Below are positions 8,146-15,899 of a stretch of 64,000 nucleotides of DNA, in pieces. The position numbers and the translations under genes are program-made. Origin of the DNA: Streptomyces nodosus (lineage in GTDB: Bacteria; Actinomycetota; Actinomycetes; Streptomycetales; Streptomycetaceae); contig NZ_CP023747.1 of NCBI RefSeq assembly GCF_008704995.1, positions 5,301,501-5,365,500 on the forward strand, in the 5' to 3' direction. Numbering within the stretch: the stretch's first letter is position 1; each line of letters starts with the position of its first letter. Under the pieces are notes generated by a model. It did no database searches, was not told the origin of the DNA, and saw nothing but the letters and a program-made list of their open reading frames with translations.

Positions 8146-8331
8146 TCAGCGCGAGACCTTGCCGGCCTTGATGCACGAGGTGCAGGCGTTCACGCGCTTC
8201 GGCGTCCCGCCGACCACGGTACGCACACGCTGGATGTTCGGGTTCCAGCGGCGGGACGTACGGCGGTGCGAGTGCGAGATGTTGTTGCCGAAGCCCGGCC
8301 CCTTGCCGCAGACGTCGCAGTTGGCAGCCAC
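8146..8331 (-). CDS. rpmB: 50S ribosomal protein L28, zinc-binding form
   Basis: A 61-residue L28 with four cysteines in two CxxC pairs: C5/C8 and C50/C53. This is the zinc-containing (C+) form. Streptomyces also carry cysteine-less paralogues induced under zinc limitation, and none is in this window. The GTG at 8331 follows ggagtga. Transcribed on the minus strand, ending at the shared hairpin 8061-8094 and diverging from the DAK2 gene. Confidence 0.97.
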   Translation of the reverse strand: MAANCDVCGKGPGFGNNISHSHRRTSRRWNPNIQRVRTVVGGTPKRVNACTSCIKAGKVSR

Positions 8332-8627
8332 GGGTCACTCCAAAGACTTCAGATGCACTTACGGTTGATCCCGGCACGCCGGGATCGAGATCGTAGACCT
8401 GAGTGGCGCCGCCAGGGGGAAAAGGCCCGATTGGATCGGGCCAACCGGAGCAGCATACAACGGCTGCACCCGTGCCATGAAACTACCACGGGCTTCCGAG
8501 GCCCCCGCGCCGGCCCGCGACGCTCCTCGCCCGCGGGTCCGGGCCCGGTGCCGCCCGGCCCTCTTCCGGTCCGGAGCCGCTCTGGGGCTACGCTGCGTCA
8601 CACGTCCAGCAGCTCAAGGAGGCGCAG

Positions 8628-10307
8628 GTGGCGCAGGTGCCGCAGCCATTGGATGCCCTCGCGGTGCGCGCCTGGTGCGGTCTCGCGCTCAAGGCGCTGG
8701 GGCGGGCGCGCGAGGAGATCGATGCGATCAATGTCTATCCCGTGGCCGACGGGGACACCGGCACGAACCTCTATCTGACCGTGGAGTCGGCCGCCGCGGC
8801 CGTCGAGGCGGTCTTCGCCGGATACGAGGCGGGCGGCGCGCAGCGCCCGACGCTCGCCGACGCGGTACGGGCCATGGCGCACGGCGCGCTCATCGGGGCC
8901 CGGGGTAACTCCGGGACGATTCTGGCGCAGCTGCTGCGTGGGATGGCGCAGGTGCTCGCCGCCGACGAGGGGACCGTTCCTCCGGCCGCCGAGGGGCTGC
9001 GGCTGGCGCTCCGGCGGGCGGCCGACTCCGCACGGGAAGCCGTCGCGCACCCCGTGGAGGGCACGGTGCTGAGCGTGGCCTCGGCCGCCGCGGACGCGGT
9101 CACCGGGGCCGAGGACGACTGCGGCGCCGTGGCGCGGGCGGCGTACGAGGGGGCCCGGGCGGCCCTCGCGGCCACGCCCGGGCAGCTGGCGGTGCTGGAG
9201 CGCGCCGGTGTGGTCGACGCGGGCGGCCGGGGCCTGGTGGTGGTCCTCGCGGCCCTGGTGGAGACGCTGACGGGGGAGGCCCCGGGGGTTCCCGGCGGGC
9301 CGGGGCGCGCCGTCCACCCGTGGGGGGACGGCGTCGTGTCCGTCGTCACCGGGGAGTGCGCCGACCCTCCGGCGGGCGGGGGCGGGCCCGGGTACGAGGT
9401 GATCTATCTCCTGGAGGCGGACGACACGGCCGTGGCGCGGCTGCGGGAGCGGCTCGACGGGCTGGGGGACTCCCTGGTGGTGGTCGGCGGGGACGGGCTG
9501 TGGAACGTCCATGTGCATGTCGACGACGCGGGTGCCGCCGTGGAGGCGGGCGTCGAGGCCGGGCGGCCCCACCGCATTCGGATCACCCACTTCGCCGCCG
9601 GGGACGCGCACACCGCCGGTGCCGGACGGCCGCGGCGCGAGCCGGTCCAGCGTGCGGTGGTGGCCGTCGTACCGGGGGAGGGACTGGCCGGGCTGTACCA
9701 GGAGGCCGGGGCGACCACCGTGCTCGCCCGGGCCGGCGAGCCGCCGGCGAGCGGCGAACTGGTGGAGGCGGTACGGCGGGCGCATGCGCGGGAGGTGGTG
9801 CTGTTGCCGAACGACGCGGATCTGCGCGACACCGTGGCCGCCGCGGCCGAACAGGCGCGCACCGAGGGCGTCCGGGTGGCGCTGATCCCGACCCGGTCCG
9901 CGGTGCAGGGCATCGCGGCGCTGGCCGTGCACGAGCCGGAGCGCCGCTTCGACGAGGACGTGGTGGCGATGACCTCGGCGGCGGGCGCCACCCGGTACGC
10001 CGAGGTGGCCGTCGCGGAACGCCAGTCCTGGACGATGGCCGGCATCTGCCAGGCCGGCGATGTGCTCGGCATGATCGACGGCGATGTCGCGGTCATCGGC
10101 TCGGACGTCACGGCGACGGCCGAGACGGTCCTGGACCGCATGCTCGCGGCCGGCGGCGAGATGGTCACCCTGGTCCTCGGCGACGAGGCCCCCGACAGCG
10201 TCGCCGACCACCTGGAGTCCCGGGTCCGCGCGTCCTACCTCGCGGTGGACACCGTGGTCTACCGAGGCGGCCGCCAGGGCCCCATCCTCCTCATCGGCGT
10301 GGAGTGA
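8628..10307 (+). CDS. DAK2-domain kinase, FakA-like (fatty acid kinase family)
   Basis: A 559-residue two-domain protein. The N-terminal 200 residues are a DAK2 (dihydroxyacetone kinase L-type) ATP-binding domain: NVYPVADGDTGTN (metal site), ARGNSGTILAQLL and AGVVDAGGRGLVV. The C-terminal part, about 270-559, matches the FakA C-terminal domain that works with DegV-type FakB proteins. In Firmicutes FakA phosphorylates fatty acids held by FakB. No degV gene is seen in this window, so the fatty acid kinase role is inference. GTG at 8628 follows AAGGAGG. Confidence 0.85.
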   Translation: MAQVPQPLDALAVRAWCGLALKALGRAREEIDAINVYPVADGDTGTNLYLTVESAAAAVEAVFAGYEAGGAQRPTLADAVRAMAHGALIGARGNSGTILAQLLRGMAQVLAADEGTVPPAAEGLRLALRRAADSAREAVAHPVEGTVLSVASAAADAVTGAEDDCGAVARAAYEGARAALAATPGQLAVLERAGVVDAGGRGLVVVLAALVETLTGEAPGVPGGPGRAVHPWGDGVVSVVTGECADPPAGGGGPGYEVIYLLEADDTAVARLRERLDGLGDSLVVVGGDGLWNVHVHVDDAGAAVEAGVEAGRPHRIRITHFAAGDAHTAGAGRPRREPVQRAVVAVVPGEGLAGLYQEAGATTVLARAGEPPASGELVEAVRRAHAREVVLLPNDADLRDTVAAAAEQARTEGVRVALIPTRSAVQGIAALAVHEPERRFDEDVVAMTSAAGATRYAEVAVAERQSWTMAGICQAGDVLGMIDGDVAVIGSDVTATAETVLDRMLAAGGEMVTLVLGDEAPDSVADHLESRVRASYLAVDTVVYRGGRQGPILLIGVE

Positions 10308-10331
10308 CCCGGGGCCCCGCGCACCCCGCCG

Positions 10332-10482
10332 GGCAGGCATGAGCCCCGGTCGGGCCGCGCCTGCCGAGCACGGGCGTGAGGCCCTGGGGCGGGCTGTGCT
10401 TGTCGAGCACGGGCATGAGTCCCGGGCCAGGCTGTGCCTGTCGGATACGGGCATGAGTCGCCGGGTCGGACTGCGCCCGTCG
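10332..10482. repeat. degenerate tandem repeat, about four units of 36-39 bases
   Basis: Unit 2 (10368-10406) and unit 3 (10407-10445) are both 39 bases long and start gcacgggc[ag]tgag. The flanking units (10332-10367 and 10446-about 10482) are shorter and more diverged. The shared core is gggcatgagtcc...gggctgtgcctgtcg. The units are about 65-75% alike by eye. Confidence 0.7.
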
Positions 10483-10632
10483 TGCCGGGACCTGGGCGGT
10501 CGGCGGGGGAGCGGGGCTGACACCCTGAGGCACGGGCCGTCGGCCGGGGACACATGTCCCGGGCCGCAAGGTGAGCGAGCCCAGGGACGGTGCTGCCGGC
10601 CGGGGCGGCGAGTGCCCGGGGCGGCGAGTGGT

Positions 10633-10659
10633 CGGGCCTGACGTGTTCCGTCAGGCCCG
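10633..10659. terminator. hairpin, possible terminator for the DAK2 gene
   Basis: cgggcctgacg (10633-10643) pairs with cgtcaggcccg (10649-10659), an 11-bp perfect stem with a tgttc loop. It lies 325 bases after the DAK2 gene stop, so its role is uncertain. Confidence 0.45.
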
Positions 10660-10911
10660 GAGTCGGCGATGGCTGGGTCGGCGGCGCCGTAGCGACTGCC
10701 CGGCAGGCGTGTGTCGCCGGTGGGGGCGCAGACCGTCGGGTGGATAGGCCACCACCCCGACGCCCCGCACCCCTTGCCCGGCGGCCGGCGCACGGCCGGT
10801 GCCCCGGTCCACCGCCGCCGCAAGCCCGAGGACACACACCGAGGCCCGCCCCTGGCCTCCCCGGTCAGTGGCAGCCACCCCGAGGCCACCGCCCGGTGTA
10901 CGAGGCGGGGT

Positions 10912-10943
10912 CCGGGTGCCCCGGACAGGGGTGGGGCACCCGG
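10912..10943 (-). terminator. terminator of the TPR gene
   Basis: ccgggtgcccc (10912-10922) pairs perfectly with ggggcacccgg (10933-10943). The hairpin begins 6 bases beyond the TPR gene stop codon on the minus strand. Confidence 0.65.
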
Positions 10944-10949
10944 TGTTCG

Positions 10950-13871
10950 TCAGTGGGAGGCCTCCCACAGGTCCCGCATGCGTTCCGCCTCCTCGCGGCG
11001 GGCCCGGACCGTCTCCGAGGCGCCGTCCTCGTGCTCGTACGCCGACAGCACCGCACGCGCGCGTGCGGCCGCGGCGTCCGGCCGGCTGAGGTCGGCCTCC
11101 AGCCGGCCCGCCACCAGCTCCGCGCCGGTGCGGAGGTCGAGGGCCTCCGCACCGAGGGACGCGAAGGTCGCGATCGCCTCCGTGAGATGCCCCAGCGCCT
11201 CCTCGAAGGCCGCGCGCATCTCCTCCTCGCCCGCGCCGTCCCCGACCGACCGGGCGATCAGCTCGCCGAACTGACGGTGCGAATGGCCGAGTTCGCCGGT
11301 CAGGGCGTCACGCGCACCGGCGTCCTCGGCCTCGGCGGAGGCGGACGCGCACTCCCGCGCCGCCTGTGCCATCAGCTCCCGCGCCGCGTCCAGGCCCGCC
11401 GGGCCGGGCCCCTGGTCCTGGCCCGGTTCGAGTCGCGCCGCGAGCCACGCCCGGGCGCGCAGGGCCCGTACCAGACCGTGGGTGTTGCCCAGCTCGCGCC
11501 ACAGGTCGACGGCGCGGGCATAGGCCCGGTCCGCCTCCACGGGCAGCTCGGCGTGGCTCAGCGCCTCCGCGGCCAGATGGGCCAGCATCGCGTGGTCGCG
11601 CTGCTCCGGCCAGTGCCGGGCGATCTCCGCGGCCTCCAGCCACCGTTCCGCCGCCGCCCGGTGCTCGCCCAGCTCGGTGTGACAGTCGCCCAGCCACCAC
11701 TGCGTCTGCACGAGAGCCCCGTCGCCGTGCGTCTCGGCGCTCAGATCGGGCAGCGCCGACTCCAGCACCTCGGCCGCCTCCGCGAAGCGCCCCTGGCGCA
11801 GCAGGAAGCCGCCCAGCAGATGCCGCGCCCATGCGCCCAGCGTCTCGGCCTGACCGGCCTCGTCCGCCCAGTGCGCCGCGTGCAGGGCGTGCTCGGCGGC
11901 CTCCGTGAACTCCCCGGCGTCGCCCAGCGTGTCCGCCAGCTGGAGATGCAGCTGCGCCTGGGCGACCGGCTCCAGATGCTCCCGGCCGTGCTCCAGCGCC
12001 GCGCGGGCCGCCCGCTGCGCCGTCCCCGCGTCACCGAGCCCCCGCGCCAGCCGGGCCAGCTGCACCTCGTGCTCCACCGCGAACCACGGCAGGCCCGCCG
12101 CCACATACTCCCCGGCCGCCTCCGCCAGCAGCCGGGCGCCCGTCTCGTCGTCTCCGGAGTGCACCGCCAGCCCCCCGAGCATGGCCTTCGCCTCGGCGGA
12201 CCGGGAGGCGAGCCGCACCTGGCCGGTGTGCGGACCGGCGAACGCCAGCAGCTCCCGCACGGCCTCCTCGGCGTCCGGTGCGGAGCCGTCCCCGTCGTGC
12301 AGCAGATGCACCAGCACACGCGCCCGCCCGACCAGCACGGACGCCGTCTGCCGCACCTCCGTGCCGCCCGCCGCACGGAGGGCGAGCGCCTGCTCCCGCA
12401 GCTCGGTGAGCGTCTCCAGCGCGTCGTCGGCCTCGCCCGTCAGAGCCCGCACGAACGCGGCACGCGCGCGAGCCGCCAGCGCCTCCCCAGGGTCGCCCGC
12501 CGCGGCGTACAGCTCGGCGGCCTGCTCGAAGAACGCCGCACCTTCCGGACCCCGGCTCATCGCCTCGTGGTCCACCAGCTCCGCACGGTCCCGGGCGTCC
12601 AGCTCCCGGCCCTCCGCGGCACGCCCCACCGCGGCCCATGCCTCCATCGCGTCCGGGTGCAGCGCCTCCGACAGCCGCCGGGCCTCGGCGAGCAGCTCCG
12701 GCAGGTCCCGCTCCCGGACGGGCGCGGGCACCGGCGGGGCCGCCACGGGTGCCGTGCGCGTCGTCCGCACGCCCAGCGGCAGCCGGTCCACCAGGGGACG
12801 CTGCGCCATCCGCTCCCGGGTGCGCTCCCCGATGTACGGGGTGCCGTTGCGCGCGTCGAAGCGGGCGGCCAGACCGAGTGCCTCCGTGCGCGCGTGGACG
12901 GCGAGTTCCCCCGCGGTCCACTCCCGGCCGGCCGGACCCGGTACCGGCCGGTCGCCGAGGCCCAGCTCGACCAGCCGGTCCATGAGCAGGGCCACCACGC
13001 TCAGGAAGTCCAGCTTGCTGCGCGGCTCCCCGGAGTCCGTGAAGTACAGCGGCCGCTCGGCCAGCAGTTCGAGGCCACGCGCCTCGTTGCCGGTCAGCGC
13101 GCAGAACTCCACATGGTTCGCGTACGAGGCCCGCATGCTCTCCATGCCCCGCACCAGCCGGAAGCCCCGCAGATGGTGCGCCCGGGCCTCGTCCGGGCGG
13201 CCCAGACGCACCAGCGGCAGCAGCGAGGAGGCCAGTACGGCGTGCGGCTCATGGGCGCAGACGTACTCGCCCTCCAGCACCGGCCGCCACAGCTCCAGCG
13301 CCTGCTCGTCCTCGCCCCTGCGCGCCTGCCACCACCCCTGGTCGTGGAGTTCGCACGCATGACAGTCGGCCATCTCGTCGCGGTCCGCGGCCAGCCACGC
13401 GGTGTACGCCCGTCCGGCCCGCTCCAGGTCCCCGATGTGCGCGGCGACATTGAACTCGGCGCTGCGCACGGCGCGTTCGGAGTGGCCCGCCAGCCGGTAG
13501 CGGTGCTCCATCTCGCCGAGCCACTTCTCCACCGAGGCGAGCGGGATGTGCGGCTGGCCCAGCATGCCCGCCGTCATCCACTTGAAGACCCAGTGCAGAG
13601 AGTGGGTCTCATAGGCGTCGAAGTCCTCGGGCCGCTCGTCCCACATGCGCAGCAGACGCGCGAAGGGGACGAACATCTTGTCCTTCTCGGAGCTGTAGTT
13701 GTAGACCTTCAGCTGGTGTCCGAGCGCCTCGATCACGGCCAGCGGGATGCCGAGCCGCTCCGCCTCCACGAGCAGCTGCTCCGCCCGCGCGTTGCGCGCC
13801 GGGCCCTCGGGCTGCTCGTAGTTGTCCGCCATCGCCTGGCGCAGCGTGTCGAAGTCCATGACCTGGCTCAT
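10950..13871 (-). CDS. large TPR-repeat protein coupled to HSP90
   Basis: A 973-residue protein with no signal peptide or membrane segment, starting MSQVMDFDTLRQAMADN. From about residue 30 to the end it is helical repeats rich in A, E, L and R, with TPR-type patterns such as GEFTEAAEHALHAAHWADEAGQ, GRFAEAAEVLESALPDL and GEHRAAAERWLEAAEIAR. There is a proline-rich linker near residue 380 (PVAAPPVPAPV). I see no enzyme domain. The ATG at 13871 overlaps the HSP90 stop by 4 bases (ATGA), so the two are made together, suggesting a chaperone/co-chaperone or scaffold role. An upstream extension to 14132 is a shadow of the HSP90 gene and is rejected. Confidence 0.8.
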   Translation of the reverse strand: MSQVMDFDTLRQAMADNYEQPEGPARNARAEQLLVEAERLGIPLAVIEALGHQLKVYNYSSEKDKMFVPFARLLRMWDERPEDFDAYETHSLHWVFKWMTAGMLGQPHIPLASVEKWLGEMEHRYRLAGHSERAVRSAEFNVAAHIGDLERAGRAYTAWLAADRDEMADCHACELHDQGWWQARRGEDEQALELWRPVLEGEYVCAHEPHAVLASSLLPLVRLGRPDEARAHHLRGFRLVRGMESMRASYANHVEFCALTGNEARGLELLAERPLYFTDSGEPRSKLDFLSVVALLMDRLVELGLGDRPVPGPAGREWTAGELAVHARTEALGLAARFDARNGTPYIGERTRERMAQRPLVDRLPLGVRTTRTAPVAAPPVPAPVRERDLPELLAEARRLSEALHPDAMEAWAAVGRAAEGRELDARDRAELVDHEAMSRGPEGAAFFEQAAELYAAAGDPGEALAARARAAFVRALTGEADDALETLTELREQALALRAAGGTEVRQTASVLVGRARVLVHLLHDGDGSAPDAEEAVRELLAFAGPHTGQVRLASRSAEAKAMLGGLAVHSGDDETGARLLAEAAGEYVAAGLPWFAVEHEVQLARLARGLGDAGTAQRAARAALEHGREHLEPVAQAQLHLQLADTLGDAGEFTEAAEHALHAAHWADEAGQAETLGAWARHLLGGFLLRQGRFAEAAEVLESALPDLSAETHGDGALVQTQWWLGDCHTELGEHRAAAERWLEAAEIARHWPEQRDHAMLAHLAAEALSHAELPVEADRAYARAVDLWRELGNTHGLVRALRARAWLAARLEPGQDQGPGPAGLDAARELMAQAARECASASAEAEDAGARDALTGELGHSHRQFGELIARSVGDGAGEEEMRAAFEEALGHLTEAIATFASLGAEALDLRTGAELVAGRLEADLSRPDAAAARARAVLSAYEHEDGASETVRARREEAERMRDLWEASH

Positions 13872-15733
13872 CGGGAGCCGTCCTTCGGGGAGTCGGAGTG
13901 GGTGGCCCATTCGAGCAGGCCGATGAACGCGCGGTTCAGCAGCGCGGAGTCGGCGGGCCGCAGCGGGCGCTGGGCCATCAGCAGAGCCTGCCCGTAGAGG
14001 GACTCGACGGCGGTGCCGATCAGTTCCGGGTCGCGCAACGAGCTGATCCTGCGGACCAGCGGGTTGAGATGGTTGAGGACCAGACGGGCGCGGGGCGCGC
14101 CGCCCCGCAGCGACCCCAGGATCCCCGCCCACAGCTCGTCGGCCTGCTCCTCGGCCTCCGCCCGGGCCTGCTCATGACGGGCCGCCCGGTCGTCCAGGTG
14201 CAGCGCCGGGACGGACAGCGGGTGGAACGCCCGGAGCACCACATCGCAGCCCAGCGGGTCGAGCCGGGTGCGCGCGGTGCCCAGGAAGGCGGACAGCGCC
14301 AGTTCCTCGGCCGGGTCCACGGAGTCCAGATGCGCGGTCACGGTGTCCGCGTCCAGCTCCGCGACCACCGTCCCCGGGCGCACCGACGGCAGCGCCTCCA
14401 CCAGCTCGCTGTCATAGGTGTAGCCGCCGTTGACCACCCCGACGCCCTGCGCCGAGGCGATCGGCGCCACCTGCCGGTACTCCTCCACGGTCCGGGTGAA
14501 GTGCACCACCGGGTGCCGCTGGGCGAACTCCTCCAGGGACAGCCGCCCGTCCGTGGTCTCGAAGGGGAGCCACGGCAGCATCGTGCGCAGCATGTCCTTG
14601 TCGTGCCGCGCGAGCGACTTCACGCCCAGATGGTGCACGGACAGAAACGCGGCGAGACGCTCGGGGTCACCGGCCGCGAGCCCGGTCAGCCAGGACCGGA
14701 TGCGCTCCCCGAGGGCCTCGCGCACGGCCGCCAGCGTCTCGTCCTCGTAGAGCGACTCGCGCGACGCGGTGGGGCGCAGACTGTCCGTGTCGAGCACACA
14801 GCGCACGAAGAACGCCCAGTCGGGCAGCAGCTGTTCGGCCCGCTCGGTGAGCAGCATGCCCTTGAGGTGCACCCGGTGGCTCGCCCGCTGGGCGGGGCTG
14901 ACCGCGGTCGGCAGCACATACGCCACCCCGCGGATCCCGGCCAGCGGCACCGACAGGTCGATCGAGTCCAGCGGGGTGAAACCGAACAGCTCATGGCAGT
15001 GGCGCGCCAGGGCCACCCGGCGGGAGCCGGGGGACGGGTACGCGCGGTCCCAGGGGGCCGGCAGATCCGTGATCGCCTCGTCGCCGACCCGGACGTCGTA
15101 CGGCAGCAGCGCCCCGAAGTCCCTCGCCAGGGACCGCACCCGGTCCTCGGAGAGCCAGTCCCCGGCGCCGGGACGCGCCACCAGATGCACGGTGGTGCCG
15201 GGTTCCGGACGGGCGTCCGGCGGCAGGGTCCGTACGACATAGGAGCCGTCGTCGCGGGCCGTCCACTCCACGGGCGGCGCGTCGGGGGTACGGGCGCTGC
15301 GGCTGACGACCCGGATGCGCTCGGCGACCACGAAGCACGCCAGCAGGCCGATGCCGAACTGCCCCAGGAAGTCCGAGCGGACCTCCTGCAGGCCGTCCCC
15401 GCGCTTCGAGCTGCGCCCGATGGTGGCGAGGAGGCTGTGCACATCCGACTCGGTGAGCCCGATGCCCGAGTCCTCCACGCGCAGGGCCCCGCCGTCCGCG
15501 TACAGCCGGACCCTGGCCGGTGCGTCGGACTGGAGGGCGCGGCGGGCGGTGATCGCGTCCACCGCGTTCTGGAGGAGCTCGCGCAGATAGACCTTGGGGC
15601 TCGAATAGAGGTGGTGGGAGAGCAGATCGACCAGGCCGCGCAGATCGACCTGGAACGTATGAGGTGGCTGAGGTGACTGGGACGGCTGAGGCGACTGGGA
15701 CGCCTGGGATGACTGGGAGCTCTGGGAATCCAT
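13868..15733 (-). CDS. HSP90-family ATPase chaperone
   Basis: A 621-residue HtpG-like protein. After a 24-residue Ser/Gln/Pro-rich leader, the N-terminal GHKL ATPase domain shows LRELLQNAVDAITARRAL (E52 and N56 match the catalytic E and Mg-binding N of HSP90), VEDSGIGL (D88, the adenine-binding D-G-G box) and GQFGIGLLACFV (lid glycines). The middle and C-terminal domains fill the remaining length, so it is full size for bacterial HtpG, though diverged in the middle. It ends HSDSPKDGSR, without the eukaryotic MEEVD tail that recruits TPR co-chaperones. ATG at 15733 preferred; a GTG two codons upstream (15739) is also possible. Confidence 0.85.
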   Translation of the reverse strand: MDSQSSQSSQASQSPQPSQSPQPPHTFQVDLRGLVDLLSHHLYSSPKVYLRELLQNAVDAITARRALQSDAPARVRLYADGGALRVEDSGIGLTESDVHSLLATIGRSSKRGDGLQEVRSDFLGQFGIGLLACFVVAERIRVVSRSARTPDAPPVEWTARDDGSYVVRTLPPDARPEPGTTVHLVARPGAGDWLSEDRVRSLARDFGALLPYDVRVGDEAITDLPAPWDRAYPSPGSRRVALARHCHELFGFTPLDSIDLSVPLAGIRGVAYVLPTAVSPAQRASHRVHLKGMLLTERAEQLLPDWAFFVRCVLDTDSLRPTASRESLYEDETLAAVREALGERIRSWLTGLAAGDPERLAAFLSVHHLGVKSLARHDKDMLRTMLPWLPFETTDGRLSLEEFAQRHPVVHFTRTVEEYRQVAPIASAQGVGVVNGGYTYDSELVEALPSVRPGTVVAELDADTVTAHLDSVDPAEELALSAFLGTARTRLDPLGCDVVLRAFHPLSVPALHLDDRAARHEQARAEAEEQADELWAGILGSLRGGAPRARLVLNHLNPLVRRISSLRDPELIGTAVESLYGQALLMAQRPLRPADSALLNRAFIGLLEWATHSDSPKDGSR

Positions 15734-15899
15734 CGTCACGGCGCCGCGGGTGGGGGACGATCGTCGGCGCGGGGTCGGGCGGCTCCGGTGGGGCGGTGAC
15801 CGCGAACGGGCCGGGCGCCGGTCATCCTAGGGCCCGAGCCACCCCGCTGACCAGCGGATTTGGGAGACGTATACGGGATTGTCGGCGCCGTGGTGTGCA

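Larger units (their letters stand above)
10308..10949. other. 642-base intergenic region without a supported gene
   Basis: Between the DAK2 gene and the convergent TPR gene. Several open frames cross it on both strands, but all have proline/arginine-rich low-complexity translations, no ribosome site and no recognisable domain. It holds a four-unit degenerate tandem repeat (10332-10482), a terminator-like hairpin (10633-10659), and the TPR gene terminator (10912-10943). This is the longest gene-free stretch of the window and may mark a past insertion or rearrangement. Confidence 0.6.

Noticed and set aside
8598..10889. A minus-strand open frame opposite the DAK2 gene
   Set aside because: Low-complexity translation. 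The plus strand carries the DAK2 motifs.
10590..13997. A plus-strand open frame of 1135 codons opposite the TPR gene
   Set aside because: It is the complement of a highly GC-biased gene. The translation is low-complexity Arg/Pro/Gly with no domain, while the minus strand gives a coherent TPR protein with a coupled start.
13872..14132. Extending the TPR protein N-terminus back to 14132
   Set aside because: The extra residues are an antisense shadow of HSP90. The coupled ATG 13871 is the natural start.
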